Shown: piece by piece, positions 27,604 through 37,756 of the stretch
How the letters are laid out: each line of letters begins with the position of its first letter
Position numbering within the stretch: position 1 is the first letter of the stretch
NCBI RefSeq assembly: GCF_023821985.2
Contig: NZ_CP098805.1
Coordinates: forward strand, 558,001 to 622,000
Origin: Dyadobacter chenhuakuii
Lineage (GTDB): Bacteria; Bacteroidota; Bacteroidia; Cytophagales; Spirosomataceae
Reading direction: 5' to 3'
DNA length: 64,000 bases
Program-made: the position numbers and the translations under genes
The notes under the pieces: generated by a model
What the model was told of the DNA's origin: nothing
The model's input: only the letters and a program-made list of their open reading frames with translations
Databases searched by the model: none

Positions 27604-29283
27604 ATGAAAATTTTAAACAATATTCTTTATCTCGGCAGCTTCTTCGGTTCGCTGCTTGCGGTGACTTCCTGCTCAGAAGATTTTCTGGAAAGACCTCCTG
27701 TTGACGCCATTGTGGATGCAGGTTTTTACCAAACAGACGATCAGGTCCTGGCCTCGACGGCATTGCTTTATAGCAAGGTGTGGTTTGATTATAATGACAA
27801 AGCGTCCTATAATCTGGGCGATTTCAGGGCTGGAACAGCGTTTTCTGCCTATAATGATCGCGGTAATGTGCTTTTTAACACCACTGGAAACACGCCTGAG
27901 AATGGTTCTGCCTGGCGCTCGTTCTTTATCGTGGTGGGTCAGTCCAATCTGGCGATCAGTAACATTAATCAATACGCGGGAGAAGCGGTTTCGCCGGCGA
28001 TCAAGAAAATGGCAATTGCTGAGGCGCGGTTTATGCGCGCCGTGGCTTACCGGTCCCTTGTGATGAATTGGGGCGCTGTGCCGATCATTGAAAATAACCT
28101 GGAACTGCTCTCGGATACGACCGTTTCAAGAAACACGCCTGAAAGCGTCTGGAAGTTTCTCACAAGCGAAATGCGTCAGGTGGCCGAGGATCTTCCTGCT
28201 ACACCCATTCGCCCGGGCCGCATTACCCGGTGGTCGGCAGAAGGAATGCTGGCGCGTTTTTACCTGACGCGTGCAGGTGTGGAGTCGGCAGGATCGGGAA
28301 CCAGAAACCAGGCTTTTTTGGATAGTGCCAAATATTATTCTGAAAGGGTGATTACGCAAAGCGGCTTGTCGCTGCTCAAAAACTATGGCGACCTTTTCCT
28401 GTTCCCATATGACAACAATTCCGAATCGCTTTTTTCACTGCAATGGGTTTATTCACCTGGCGCTTATGGTACGCAAAATTCGACACCGGCTTACCTGGCA
28501 TTTAGTCCGGATATTGCAAACGGTGATGGCTGGGGCGGAGACAAAAGTGCCACCTGGTGGATGCTGGGCCAATATGAAGGTATAAAGCAGACCGCCACGG
28601 GTATGCAGGGACGCACCGTGGACCAGCGGCTGAAAGCGACATTCATGCTTCCGGGCGCATCTTATCCAGAGATCACGCAGACGATCCCGGGTGGTGAGCA
28701 GAAACTGATCGTTCCCAATCCGGGAGGCGACAACAATTTTGTTTCCATCAAAAAATACGTGACCGGAAAGGCCAAGGACGTCGGCGGCTTATCGGCTTCG
28801 CAGAACTATGGACATGATACATATATGATGCGTTTGGCTGAAATGTATCTGGTTCATGCAGAAGCGGTCTTGGGAAACAATGCATCGACGAACGATCCCA
28901 CCGCACTGAAATATTACAATGCGATACATACGCGTGCTGGGTTGCCGGTTTTCGCGGGGCCTTTAACATTCGACATCATTTTCAAGGAACGACTGGTGGA
29001 ATTTGCCATGGAAGGAATGGCCTGGTATGACCTGGTAAGCCTGCATTACTACAATCCCACGAAAGCCTATGCCATCCTGAACAGTCAGGACAGGGGATTG
29101 TTCGCGACGGCACCAGACGTTTTTCCAAACCCTACATCGTGGACATTTACCAAAACGGCCTGGTCGACGACCGAGCGCACGATCAATGCGAACAGCGGAA
29201 ATTTCCTGCTGCCAATCCCGTCCGCAGAGTTGAGCCAGGCGCCCAATCTGCAAAAACCCGCTGTTGATTATTACAGCAAATAA
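27604..29283 (+). CDS. susD: SusD/RagB glycan-binding lipoprotein
   Basis: Surface lipoprotein of 559 residues that forms the lid on the SusC barrel and binds glycan. The signal ends in LAVTSC with the lipidated cysteine near residue 23, followed by SEDFLERPP, the usual SusD start. The helical TPR-like core includes EARFMRAVAYRSLVMNWGAVPII, and the late ERLVEFAMEGMAWYDLVSLHYY motif is characteristic of the C-terminal SusD domain. It follows susC by 11 bases. Confidence 0.93.
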   Translation: MKILNNILYLGSFFGSLLAVTSCSEDFLERPPVDAIVDAGFYQTDDQVLASTALLYSKVWFDYNDKASYNLGDFRAGTAFSAYNDRGNVLFNTTGNTPENGSAWRSFFIVVGQSNLAISNINQYAGEAVSPAIKKMAIAEARFMRAVAYRSLVMNWGAVPIIENNLELLSDTTVSRNTPESVWKFLTSEMRQVAEDLPATPIRPGRITRWSAEGMLARFYLTRAGVESAGSGTRNQAFLDSAKYYSERVITQSGLSLLKNYGDLFLFPYDNNSESLFSLQWVYSPGAYGTQNSTPAYLAFSPDIANGDGWGGDKSATWWMLGQYEGIKQTATGMQGRTVDQRLKATFMLPGASYPEITQTIPGGEQKLIVPNPGGDNNFVSIKKYVTGKAKDVGGLSASQNYGHDTYMMRLAEMYLVHAEAVLGNNASTNDPTALKYYNAIHTRAGLPVFAGPLTFDIIFKERLVEFAMEGMAWYDLVSLHYYNPTKAYAILNSQDRGLFATAPDVFPNPTSWTFTKTAWSTTERTINANSGNFLLPIPSAELSQAPNLQKPAVDYYSK

Positions 29284-29313
29284 TTTTTCGGATTTATAAA
29301 AATCGACATTCAA

Positions 29314-30474
29314 ATGAAAAACAAATATAGATCGGCCGTGTTGTTTGCCTTGCTGGCATTCATGGCTGCATTTCAGATTTCTTGTAAGGAAGATGACCTC
29401 GACAACAACGGTGAACCTTCCATTACTTACGTTCGCGTAACCAACCCGGCCTCTTCGGATTCGTTGCTGGTAGGCGCTCTTCAGAGCAATCTGATCGCAA
29501 TAGTAGGGGAGAACTTGCAGGACGTTACCGAAATATGGTTTAATGATCAGAAGGCGGTTTTGACACCCACCTACATTACGAGCAAGAGCATTCTGGTGAG
29601 TGTTCCGGCCATGGTGCCGAAGGAAATCAGCAACAAGATGCGGATGATTTTCTCAAACGGCCGGACGCTCAACCACGATTTCGAAGTGCAGATCAGCGAA
29701 CCCGAACTGACGGGAATGAACTGTGAATACGTGGCAACGGGTGGCATAGCGACCATTAACGGAAACTATTTTTACCCGCCGCTTACGGTCACATTTGCAG
29801 GAGGTGCAACGGGTGAGCTGGTTTCGGTAACCGACCAGATCATTCAGGTGCGCGTGCCTCAGGGCGCGCTGCCAGGGCAGGTGACGGTAAAAACTGCTTT
29901 TGGAGAAACAAAATCGGATTTCTGGTTCAGGGATAACCGCAACATCTTTTTGAGTAATGATCCTTTTACGGGTTGGTGGAACCAGGCATATGTGGTCACA
30001 AAGCCAGGCGCAGGCGATCCGGTGGCGATTAACGGGAATTACATTCGGGTAAAAGAAGTGGTCAGTGGCTGGCAGTGGAAGGAAGTTGCCGGAGGACCGC
30101 CCGACGCGATGGGGCCGATCAGCAAAAACATTCCCGATGAAGCGATCCTGCGACCAGCGGATTACAACCTGAAATTTGAGGTCAATACTTTAAAACCTTA
30201 CAATAATAATTTGCTCAAAATCAATGTGGGGCTGGCAAAAGACTTTATCACAGACGCTTACCAGTGGGCACCGCCTTACGATACGAAGGGCGAATGGAGA
30301 ACGGTTACAATTCCTTTTAACGAAATAGCAGCCAGCTATGAAAATTTGGGCGTAAAAATGGCTGTGAATCCAAACGGTTATTACACCCGGCTGCTTTTCC
30401 ATGGCGGCGGAGACCTGGATGCCGATATATCCATGGACAATTTCAGGGTAGTGCCAAAAATTCTCAAAAAGTAA
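29314..30474 (+). CDS. IPT/TIG surface glycan-binding lipoprotein (SGBP-B type)
   Basis: Lipoprotein of 386 residues (signal AAFQISC, then KEDDLDNN). Two IPT/TIG immunoglobulin-like domains (about 35-210) are followed by a C-terminal domain (about 210-380) that resembles the glycan-binding domain of SGBP-B proteins, with WWNQAYVV, GWQWKEV and YTRLLFHGGGDLDADISMDNFRV. Such proteins sit beside SusC/SusD on the outer membrane and capture polysaccharide. It follows susD by 30 bases in the same operon. The ligand is probably the mannan type acted on by the operon's enzymes (inference). Confidence 0.82.
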   Translation: MKNKYRSAVLFALLAFMAAFQISCKEDDLDNNGEPSITYVRVTNPASSDSLLVGALQSNLIAIVGENLQDVTEIWFNDQKAVLTPTYITSKSILVSVPAMVPKEISNKMRMIFSNGRTLNHDFEVQISEPELTGMNCEYVATGGIATINGNYFYPPLTVTFAGGATGELVSVTDQIIQVRVPQGALPGQVTVKTAFGETKSDFWFRDNRNIFLSNDPFTGWWNQAYVVTKPGAGDPVAINGNYIRVKEVVSGWQWKEVAGGPPDAMGPISKNIPDEAILRPADYNLKFEVNTLKPYNNNLLKINVGLAKDFITDAYQWAPPYDTKGEWRTVTIPFNEIAASYENLGVKMAVNPNGYYTRLLFHGGGDLDADISMDNFRVVPKILKK

Positions 30475-30492
30475 CATTCAAAGACATTCAGG

Positions 30493-31353
30493 ATGAAAAA
30501 AATATATAATCTGCGGTTGTTGACCGCAGCGGTTTTTCTAATGCTGGCGGGGTTGCTGATAGCCTGCAAAGAAGATGAAGTGGCCACAAGCAGCGAAGTG
30601 CAATTGCTAAGTTTCGGGCCATCGGGCGTGAGCCTGGGGGATACGATCAGTTTTATTGGTAAAAATCTGGATAAGGTGACTTCCATTGAACTGACAGGAG
30701 CCAGCGTTCCGGCATCTGCATTTGTAAAACAAACACCTGATCGCATTGTCCTGACCGTTCCAAACGAAACCTCGGAAGGGCTTGTAACCCTGAAAACGAC
30801 AGCCGGGGACATTGTTTCCAAAACCATACTGAGCCTGGAAGTGCCCGTAGAAATTACCAAAATCCCGACGCAGGCCAAACCCGGAGATAAGATCACGATT
30901 TCAGGAAAATACCTGAATTGGGTGAAGGGAGTGACATTTGCGCAGGATACGACGGTGACAGCATTTGTAAGCCAAACCATGACGGAGTTGGTCGTGACGG
31001 TTCCTTTTGGCGCGCAAACCGGCCCGATCATTTTCTCCGCCGGAGGCACCGAACCGCTTTCCATTGAATCGGAAACAGAACTGGTAATCACATTGCCAGC
31101 AATAAAAAGCTTCGCGCCTGCGGTTGCTGAACGTGAAAAAAACCTGACCATTACGGGCACCAATCTGGATTTGACAATGGGCGTGCTATTTACCGGTTTG
31201 ACAGAGCCTGTGACCGCGTTCGTCAGCAAAGCACCTGGTCAGTTGGTTGTGAAAATTCCCAAGGCAGCAACGAAGGGGAAAATTAGTTTAATCGCTTATT
31301 CGGGCCTGCCGGTGGAATCGAAAGATTCACTAAAATTCGTTGGCGAGAAGTAA
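30493..31353 (+). CDS. IPT/TIG-domain lipoprotein
   Basis: Lipoprotein of 286 residues (signal LLIAC, then KEDEVATS) made of about three IPT/TIG repeats, each beginning with a phrase like GPSGVSLGDTISFIGKNL, AKPGDKITISGKYL or AEREKNLTITGTNL. Unlike the preceding gene it lacks the C-terminal glycan-binding domain and stops after the third repeat. It may be a stalk or an accessory surface protein of the same locus. It lies 18 bases after the SGBP-like gene and 30 bases before a serine hydrolase. Confidence 0.78.
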   Translation: MKKIYNLRLLTAAVFLMLAGLLIACKEDEVATSSEVQLLSFGPSGVSLGDTISFIGKNLDKVTSIELTGASVPASAFVKQTPDRIVLTVPNETSEGLVTLKTTAGDIVSKTILSLEVPVEITKIPTQAKPGDKITISGKYLNWVKGVTFAQDTTVTAFVSQTMTELVVTVPFGAQTGPIIFSAGGTEPLSIESETELVITLPAIKSFAPAVAEREKNLTITGTNLDLTMGVLFTGLTEPVTAFVSKAPGQLVVKIPKAATKGKISLIAYSGLPVESKDSLKFVGEK

Positions 31354-31383
31354 GCTTTGCTATTCCTAACCCTTTAAATTATT

Positions 31384-32694
31384 ATGAAAAAAATCTATCT
31401 AAGCATTGCGCTTTTTGCTGCATTCAACAGCACAATAGCGCAGCAAAAATCGCCCGCGCCGCAAACATTAAACTACAAAGCGGAACTCCAAGCCACCGGT
31501 ACGAGCGAAGACAAAACAAAACGCATTGACTCGCTGCTGCAAAGTTTTATTGATCAGAAAAAGGCGAGTAGCATTGTAGGTTTTGTCGCCAAAGGTGGGA
31601 ATGTGGTTTACAACAAAGCATTTGGCTATAAAGATGTTGAAAACAAGGTTCCGGCCGCTGTGGACGATTACTATATCCTGTTTTCTCAAACCAAAGCAGT
31701 GACGACCGTCGCTTTTATGACGCTGGTGGAAAAGGGATTGGTTTCGGTTGATGATCCGGTTTCAAAATATTTCCCAGAGATATCCGATAAAGTGGCGACA
31801 GCCATTAAAGAAGATGGGACATTTGAGACAAGGCCGGTGAAAACGCCGATGACATTTGCGCACCTGATGTCGCACTCTTCGGGAATCAGCGCCGGGCTGG
31901 TAGGAAAGGCTCGTCGCGCCGAAATGGAGAAGAAAAATGCCGCTGCAACCTCAGGAGCCACACCACCGGCAGGACCTGGACAGCGGACAGGCGGCGCTGG
32001 CAATTCGAAATATCTCAAAGATGAAATGATCGCGCTTGCAAAATATCCATTGGGTTTTGATCCGGGCAGTGAGTGGAGTTACCATATCAGCACCAATATG
32101 CTGGCTTATATGGTGGAGCTCATTTCGGGCAAAAGCCTGCGTGAATATGTTAAATCAACGGTTTTGGATCCATTGGGGATGACCGAAACAGACTGGTATT
32201 ATGAGCCCTCGAAAATGAGCCGGTTCGTGAAGGCTTACAGTGATATTGATGGCAAATTGGTGCCGGAATCCAACAAGTATAGTGAGACCACGATCAGCCC
32301 GGTACAAACTTATGCCGAGGGCGCTATTGGTTTGAACGGACCTATCGGCGACTATGCCAAATTCTGCCAAATGCTGCTCAACAAAGGCGAGTACAATGGC
32401 AAGCGCATTCTCAAACCCGAGACTATTGAGCTGATGACTAAAGTAAACCGCTTGCCTGAGGTGAATTCTGGCGGAAAAGGCTTTCAGTTCGGGCTTGGAT
32501 TCGAGCTCTATAATGCAGAAAAAAAACCGGTTCCGGAAGTTTCCAACACCGCATTTGCCTGGGGTGGATTGTACGGGACGGATTACATTATCGATCCGGA
32601 AAACAATATGATCGTGCTCTTTTACCTGAACATGCCGAAGCACGAGCCTATGTATAAACCATTTTTGAGCAAAGCTTATCAGCTCTTCAAGTAA
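31384..32694 (+). CDS. Serine hydrolase (class C beta-lactamase family), secreted
   Basis: Beta-lactamase/transpeptidase-like enzyme of 436 residues with a signal peptide (AALFAAFNSTIAQ region). The SxxK nucleophile motif is FSQTKAV with S101 and K104. The second motif is the Y-x-S/N type in WSYHISTNMLAY. A Gly/Pro/Ala-rich insertion (about 175-205: ATSGATPPAGPGQRTGG) separates the two. In carbohydrate loci such enzymes are thought to act as esterases rather than beta-lactamases; which one applies here is not known. It is co-directional with the mannan locus. Confidence 0.82.
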   Translation: MKKIYLSIALFAAFNSTIAQQKSPAPQTLNYKAELQATGTSEDKTKRIDSLLQSFIDQKKASSIVGFVAKGGNVVYNKAFGYKDVENKVPAAVDDYYILFSQTKAVTTVAFMTLVEKGLVSVDDPVSKYFPEISDKVATAIKEDGTFETRPVKTPMTFAHLMSHSSGISAGLVGKARRAEMEKKNAAATSGATPPAGPGQRTGGAGNSKYLKDEMIALAKYPLGFDPGSEWSYHISTNMLAYMVELISGKSLREYVKSTVLDPLGMTETDWYYEPSKMSRFVKAYSDIDGKLVPESNKYSETTISPVQTYAEGAIGLNGPIGDYAKFCQMLLNKGEYNGKRILKPETIELMTKVNRLPEVNSGGKGFQFGLGFELYNAEKKPVPEVSNTAFAWGGLYGTDYIIDPENNMIVLFYLNMPKHEPMYKPFLSKAYQLFK

Positions 32695-32746
32695 TATCGT
32701 CAGCTATTCAGACGTATAGAATCAAAATTATTTAAGCATTTTCCTA

Positions 32747-35488
32747 ATGTCAAAATCAGACAATTTCTGCAATCAATATGCAGTGCTGAAACCTTCACTG
32801 CACTTTTTTGCATTGCTAAGCTTGCTTTTAACTACTGAAAGTTTACTCGCACAAACACCTAAAAAACCGGAAGCAAACCGGTTCACCAAAGTAGTTCTTG
32901 CGCAACGACTTGAAGAGCCCATGCAGTTTCAAATCCTGAAAGACGGCCGGGTACTTTATGCGGAGCGGAAAGGCAAGTTGAAGGTGTATGATCCAAAGTC
33001 GCAGGCTATGGAAACGGTGGCTGAGTTTGCCGTTAGTACAAAATATGTGAATAAAGCGGGCGAAGTTACCGAAGGGGAAGATGGGATGCAGGGCGTGATC
33101 CTGGATCCGGATTATGACAAAAATCACTGGATTTACATTTACTACTCGCTGGCTGGCGACGAGGCGAAAAACGTGCTTGTGCGTTACGAGTGGCACGGTA
33201 AGGAATTGCTGGAAGGCTCGCGAAAAGTGGTTTTGGAAGTGCCGGTGCAGCGGGAGGAATGCTGCCACGTGGGCGGAGGAATGCTTTTCGACAAAGATAA
33301 AAACCTGTATCTGACGACGGGCGATAATACGTTTTCCCGTGCTTCTGATGGTTTTGCTCCCCTTGATGAAAGACCGGGAGAATCACCCCGCGATTCCCAA
33401 AAGTCATCTCCGAACACGAATGATTTAAGAGGGAAAATCTTGCGCATTCATCCTGAACCAGACGGCTCGTATACAATTCCAAAAGGCAACCTTTTTCCTC
33501 CCGGAACGCCGCAGACCAAACCTGAGATTTATACGATGGGCAACAGGAACCCCTGGCGGCCAACGATCGATTCGAAAACCGGCTGGCTGTATTGGGGAGA
33601 AGTAGGCCCGGATGGTTCGCGCGATGACCTGGAAAAACGCGGACCGCAATCCTACGATGAATTCAACCGCGCCAAAGGACCAGGATTTTACGGGTGGCCG
33701 TATTTTGTAGCCAATAACAAGGCTTACGTGAAATATGACTTCGCTACCAAAGTTTCCGGTGCGCCTTTTGACCCTGCTCATCCGGTCAACAATTCTCCCA
33801 ACAGCACTGGTTTAAAGGAGCTTCCAGCTGCGCAGCCTGCATTTATATGGTATTCAAAAGCACAAAGCCAGGAGTTTCCGCTCATGGAAAGCGGCGGTAA
33901 CAGCGCAGTGGGCGGGCCGGTATTCAGAAAAGATGATTTCAAAAATGCATCACGATTATTTCCAGCATATTACGAAGGAAAATGGTTCATCACCGACTGG
34001 GTAAGAGGCTGGGTGAATGTTGTGGAAATGGATGAAAACGGCGAATACAAATCCATGGAGCGCTTTCTTCCTGACCTAAAATTAAAGGGGCCGATTGACA
34101 TGAAATTCGGGCCGGACGGTGACCTGTATGTGCTGGAATATGGGAATGGATATTTCAAAGATAACCCGGAAGCCGAACTGATCCGGATCGAGTACAACAG
34201 CGGAAACAGAAAACCATTGGTAGAAGCATCAGCCAGCAAAACGGCGGGTGCGCTTCCCATGCAAGTCACGCTATCCTCGGAAGGCACCAAAGACTTTGAC
34301 GAAGACGACGCGCTACAATATGAATGGGTCGTCAGCAAAAACAAAGCCGTTTTCAAAACGCTGAAAGAGGCGAATCCGTCTATCACATTTACTACGCCCG
34401 GCACTTATCAGGCAACTTTAACTGTCACGGATAAAGCCGGAGAAAAGAATACCAAATCGGTTGAGATAAAGGCAGGTAACGAACCTCCGGTGGTTGAATT
34501 TAAAATCACTAAAGGGAATTCCACCTTCTATTTTCCAGGAAAAAGCATTGATTATGAGGTGCGTGTGAGCGACAAGGAAGATGGCAGTCTTGCAAACAAG
34601 AATATTGCGCCTTCCCAGGTTTCGGTCAGTACGAACTATCTTTCCGAGGGTTTTAACTTAACCCGGATCGCGCAAAAGCAAATGAGCGTGGATGCTTCGG
34701 CGCAATATGCAACTGCGATTTCGCTGATCAATAATGGCGATTGCAAGGCTTGTCATGCTATTAAAGAAAAGGTTTTGGGGCCATCTTTTACGGCTATATC
34801 TGCCAAATACAAGGGTGATCCAACGGCAATTGCAGGTCTGTCCAAGAAGATATTGAATGGTGGTTCGGGCGTCTGGGGAGATGCATTCATGCCCGCGCAC
34901 CCGACCATGGCGGAAAGCGACGTGAAAGGAATTGTCCGCTACATTATGAGCTTGTCGGACGCACCCAAACCGGCCAAAACATTGCCTGTAAAAGGCACTT
35001 ATACGACCGTCGTTCCCAAGGGCGATACGGAAGGCAGCTTCATATTCCGCGCCGCATATGCCGATAGGGGCACAAAAACAGCGTCCTCGCAATCCTCGGA
35101 AGCAACGCTTGTCCTTCGCAATCCGGTAGTGCCAGTCACATTGGCCGACCAGGTTAAAGATATCAGTTTCAATAATGACAGTACGATGGCATTTGTAAGA
35201 AATTCCGGCGCGTCTTTCAGGCTCAAAGGCACTGACCTGACGGGCATCAAGCAAATCGAAATTATCCGTGCATCCGGGCGGAATGCACCGACACCTCCTT
35301 CGGGAACGATCGAGGCACATGCTGGCAGCGCCGATGGAGTTCTTTTGGGAAAATTTTCAGGTGAATACAGCGATAAAATGATACTTGACATTGCTGCCGG
35401 TGCAGCTTCTGGTGTAAAAGATGTTTATTTTGTCTTTACCGGAGCACCTATCCGAATTAAAGCTGTTCGTTTCGGTGCAGGTGAGTAA
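32747..35488 (+). CDS. PQQ-type sugar dehydrogenase with PKD and cytochrome c domains
   Basis: Exported protein of 913 residues (signal LHFFALLSLLLTTESLLAQ). The N-terminal half (about 45-485) is a glucose/sorbosone-dehydrogenase-type propeller (EDGMQGVILDPDYDKN, CCHVGGGMLFD, GKILRIHPEPDGSY). A PKD-like domain follows (about 495-575: VTLSSEGTKDFDEDD). A cytochrome c domain has the haem motif CKACH at residues 666-670 and a late methionine (DAFMPAHP). A beta-rich C-terminal domain resembles a carbohydrate-binding module. It should oxidise a sugar and pass electrons to the attached haem. The protein at 52559 is a relative with an added ThuA domain. Confidence 0.85.
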   Translation: MSKSDNFCNQYAVLKPSLHFFALLSLLLTTESLLAQTPKKPEANRFTKVVLAQRLEEPMQFQILKDGRVLYAERKGKLKVYDPKSQAMETVAEFAVSTKYVNKAGEVTEGEDGMQGVILDPDYDKNHWIYIYYSLAGDEAKNVLVRYEWHGKELLEGSRKVVLEVPVQREECCHVGGGMLFDKDKNLYLTTGDNTFSRASDGFAPLDERPGESPRDSQKSSPNTNDLRGKILRIHPEPDGSYTIPKGNLFPPGTPQTKPEIYTMGNRNPWRPTIDSKTGWLYWGEVGPDGSRDDLEKRGPQSYDEFNRAKGPGFYGWPYFVANNKAYVKYDFATKVSGAPFDPAHPVNNSPNSTGLKELPAAQPAFIWYSKAQSQEFPLMESGGNSAVGGPVFRKDDFKNASRLFPAYYEGKWFITDWVRGWVNVVEMDENGEYKSMERFLPDLKLKGPIDMKFGPDGDLYVLEYGNGYFKDNPEAELIRIEYNSGNRKPLVEASASKTAGALPMQVTLSSEGTKDFDEDDALQYEWVVSKNKAVFKTLKEANPSITFTTPGTYQATLTVTDKAGEKNTKSVEIKAGNEPPVVEFKITKGNSTFYFPGKSIDYEVRVSDKEDGSLANKNIAPSQVSVSTNYLSEGFNLTRIAQKQMSVDASAQYATAISLINNGDCKACHAIKEKVLGPSFTAISAKYKGDPTAIAGLSKKILNGGSGVWGDAFMPAHPTMAESDVKGIVRYIMSLSDAPKPAKTLPVKGTYTTVVPKGDTEGSFIFRAAYADRGTKTASSQSSEATLVLRNPVVPVTLADQVKDISFNNDSTMAFVRNSGASFRLKGTDLTGIKQIEIIRASGRNAPTPPSGTIEAHAGSADGVLLGKFSGEYSDKMILDIAAGAASGVKDVYFVFTGAPIRIKAVRFGAGE

Positions 35489-35515
35489 AATCAATCCATA
35501 TCAAATAGTATAGTT

Positions 35516-37714
35516 GTGTATAAGCATATTTTTAACAGCGTATTTCTGGCGGTAACCGCATCCAGCTCTTTTGCCCAGAATGCGCCAACCATTATTCCGA
35601 TTGAAACCAGACAGAATGTGCTGGTCTTGCAAACTGACAAGGATAATCATCTTGAAATCACTTATTTCGGAAAAAAACTAAGTCAGCCCGCAGAGTACAA
35701 ACTCATTCCATCTCAGAGCCGCCAACAGGATGGAAATGCGGGGATTTATAGCTCGGCTTATACTCCGGCGGGAACGTGGAATGTCTCCGAACCCGCGCTG
35801 CAGTTGACGCATGGCGATGGAAATAAATCACTGGATCTTGTTTATGTAAGCCACAAAACCGTAAAGGAAAACGACAATGTCAGTCTAACGAGCATTGTTT
35901 TGAAAGATCCGGTGTATGCAGTGGAGGTGACACTTTTTTACAAAACATATTTCCAGGAAAATGTGGTGGAGCAGTGGAGTGTGATCAAAAGCGAAGAGAA
36001 GAAACCCGTAACGCTTCAAAAATACGCTTCCGCCAATCTCTATTTCATCGCAAAAGATTATTATCTGACGCATTACAATGGCACATGGGCCAAAGAAATG
36101 AACCCGGAAGAAGAGCAATTGACAGCCGGAATCCGGGTGCTGGATTCCAAACTGGGAACACGCGCCAATCTTTATCAGCCGCCTACGTTTTCCCTGTCTT
36201 TTGATAAACCGGCAACAGAAACGGAAGGGAAAGTTCTCTTGGGAACACTGGCCTGGTCAGGCAATTTCAAAATGGAATTTGAGGTTGATTCGTATCATAA
36301 TCTGCGCTTGATCGCGGGTATAAATCCATACTCCTCAGAATATCCGCTCGCACCGAAACAGGAATTTAAAACACCTTCATTTATCTACACATTCTCAGAA
36401 AACGGAAAAGGAGAAGCCAGCCGCAACCTGCATAACTGGGCCAGAAAATACCGCATCCTAGACGGGGAGGGCACCAGAATGACGCTTTTGAATAACTGGG
36501 AGGCCACTTATTTTGATTTTAATGAAAACAAACTTTCTGAGCTTTTCAAAGATGGCAAGAAGCTGGGCGTTGATCTGTTTTTGTTGGACGATGGCTGGTT
36601 TGCCAACAAATATCCAAGAAACACCGACGGAGCCGGCTTGGGAGATTGGCAGGAAAATGTAAAGAAATTGCCAAACGGGATTGGCTATCTGGTGAAGGAA
36701 GCGCAGAAAACAGGAATCAAATTCGGGATCTGGGTTGAGCCGGAAATGGTGAATCCAAAAAGTGAGTTGTACGAAAAACATCCGGATTGGGTGATCAAAC
36801 AACCGCAGCGGCCCGAACATTACATGCGCAACCAGCTGCCGCTGGATTTGTCAAACCCGGAAGTTCAGGATTTTGTGTATGGCATTCTGGATAAACTGTT
36901 TACGGAAAATCCGGACATCGCCTACATCAAATGGGACTGCAATGCAACCACATTCAACCCTTACTCAGCTTACCTCGAAAAAAACAAGCAAAGTCAGGGC
37001 AAGCTTTATGTTGACTATGTAAAAGGACTGTATAAAGTTCTGGAAAAGCTGCGGGCGAAATATCCGAAAGTGCCCATGATGCTTTGCTCGGGCGGCGGTG
37101 GCCGGGTGGATTATGAAGCGCTGAAATATTTCACAGAATTCTGGCCCAGCGACAACACCGACCCATTGGAACGTGTGTTTATGCAATGGGAATATTCCTA
37201 CTTCTTTCCCTCGATTGCGCAAAGCGCACACGTAACCGATTGGGGAAAACAGCCTTTAAAATTCCGTACCGATGTGGCAATGATGGGCCGGCTGGGTTAT
37301 GACATTGTAGTCAGTCATTTAAATGAGAAAGATCTGCAATTCAGCCAGCAGGCAGTCGCCAATTACAATGCAGTCAAAGACGTCATTTTCCAGGGTGATC
37401 TTTTCCGGTTGATCGACCCTAAGAAAAACGATTACGCTGCATTGATGTATGCGGCGAAAAACAAATCCAAAGCCATTCTATTCTCCTATTTGGTCGGAAA
37501 CAGAAATGGTGACGGTTCTGATACGCCGATCCGGCTGGAAGGTTTGGACGCAACGAAGAATTATAAAGTACGAGAATTGAATCTCTATCCTGGGACCAAA
37601 TCTGCCATCAAAGAAGATCAGGTTTATTCAGGAGAATATCTGATGACGGCCGGTTTCAATCCGGTTGTTAATGCGAGAAGAACGAGTGTAGTGTTGGAGA
37701 TTGAGGCGATTTAG
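35516..37714 (+). CDS. Glycoside hydrolase family 36 alpha-galactosidase
   Basis: Alpha-galactosidase of 732 residues, expected to remove alpha-galactosyl side chains from galactomannan or raffinose-type sugars. The nucleophile is D474 in YIKWDCN and the acid/base is D546 in FWPSDNTDP; both positions and spacing fit bacterial GH36 enzymes. The central DLFLLDDGWF and KFGIWVEPEMVNP segments are hallmark. A short signal (IFNSVFLAVTASSSFAQ) suggests export. The start is a GTG; no ATG is available in frame after the upstream stop. It lies 27 bases after the dehydrogenase gene. Confidence 0.92.
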   Translation: MYKHIFNSVFLAVTASSSFAQNAPTIIPIETRQNVLVLQTDKDNHLEITYFGKKLSQPAEYKLIPSQSRQQDGNAGIYSSAYTPAGTWNVSEPALQLTHGDGNKSLDLVYVSHKTVKENDNVSLTSIVLKDPVYAVEVTLFYKTYFQENVVEQWSVIKSEEKKPVTLQKYASANLYFIAKDYYLTHYNGTWAKEMNPEEEQLTAGIRVLDSKLGTRANLYQPPTFSLSFDKPATETEGKVLLGTLAWSGNFKMEFEVDSYHNLRLIAGINPYSSEYPLAPKQEFKTPSFIYTFSENGKGEASRNLHNWARKYRILDGEGTRMTLLNNWEATYFDFNENKLSELFKDGKKLGVDLFLLDDGWFANKYPRNTDGAGLGDWQENVKKLPNGIGYLVKEAQKTGIKFGIWVEPEMVNPKSELYEKHPDWVIKQPQRPEHYMRNQLPLDLSNPEVQDFVYGILDKLFTENPDIAYIKWDCNATTFNPYSAYLEKNKQSQGKLYVDYVKGLYKVLEKLRAKYPKVPMMLCSGGGGRVDYEALKYFTEFWPSDNTDPLERVFMQWEYSYFFPSIAQSAHVTDWGKQPLKFRTDVAMMGRLGYDIVVSHLNEKDLQFSQQAVANYNAVKDVIFQGDLFRLIDPKKNDYAALMYAAKNKSKAILFSYLVGNRNGDGSDTPIRLEGLDATKNYKVRELNLYPGTKSAIKEDQVYSGEYLMTAGFNPVVNARRTSVVLEIEAI

Positions 37715-37756
37715 GGGGTCGTTTTTTGAAGAGTTTATTATCATAAATCTTGCGCT

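Noticed and set aside
30381..31229. Minus-strand 282-aa frame opposite the IPT lipoprotein genes
   Set aside because: Ser/Thr/Val-rich antisense shadow of repeated IPT codons; it spans the junction of two real genes.
34658..35320. Minus-strand 220-aa frame opposite the sugar dehydrogenase gene
   Set aside because: Entirely antisense to the cytochrome c and C-terminal domains, with no recognisable motif.
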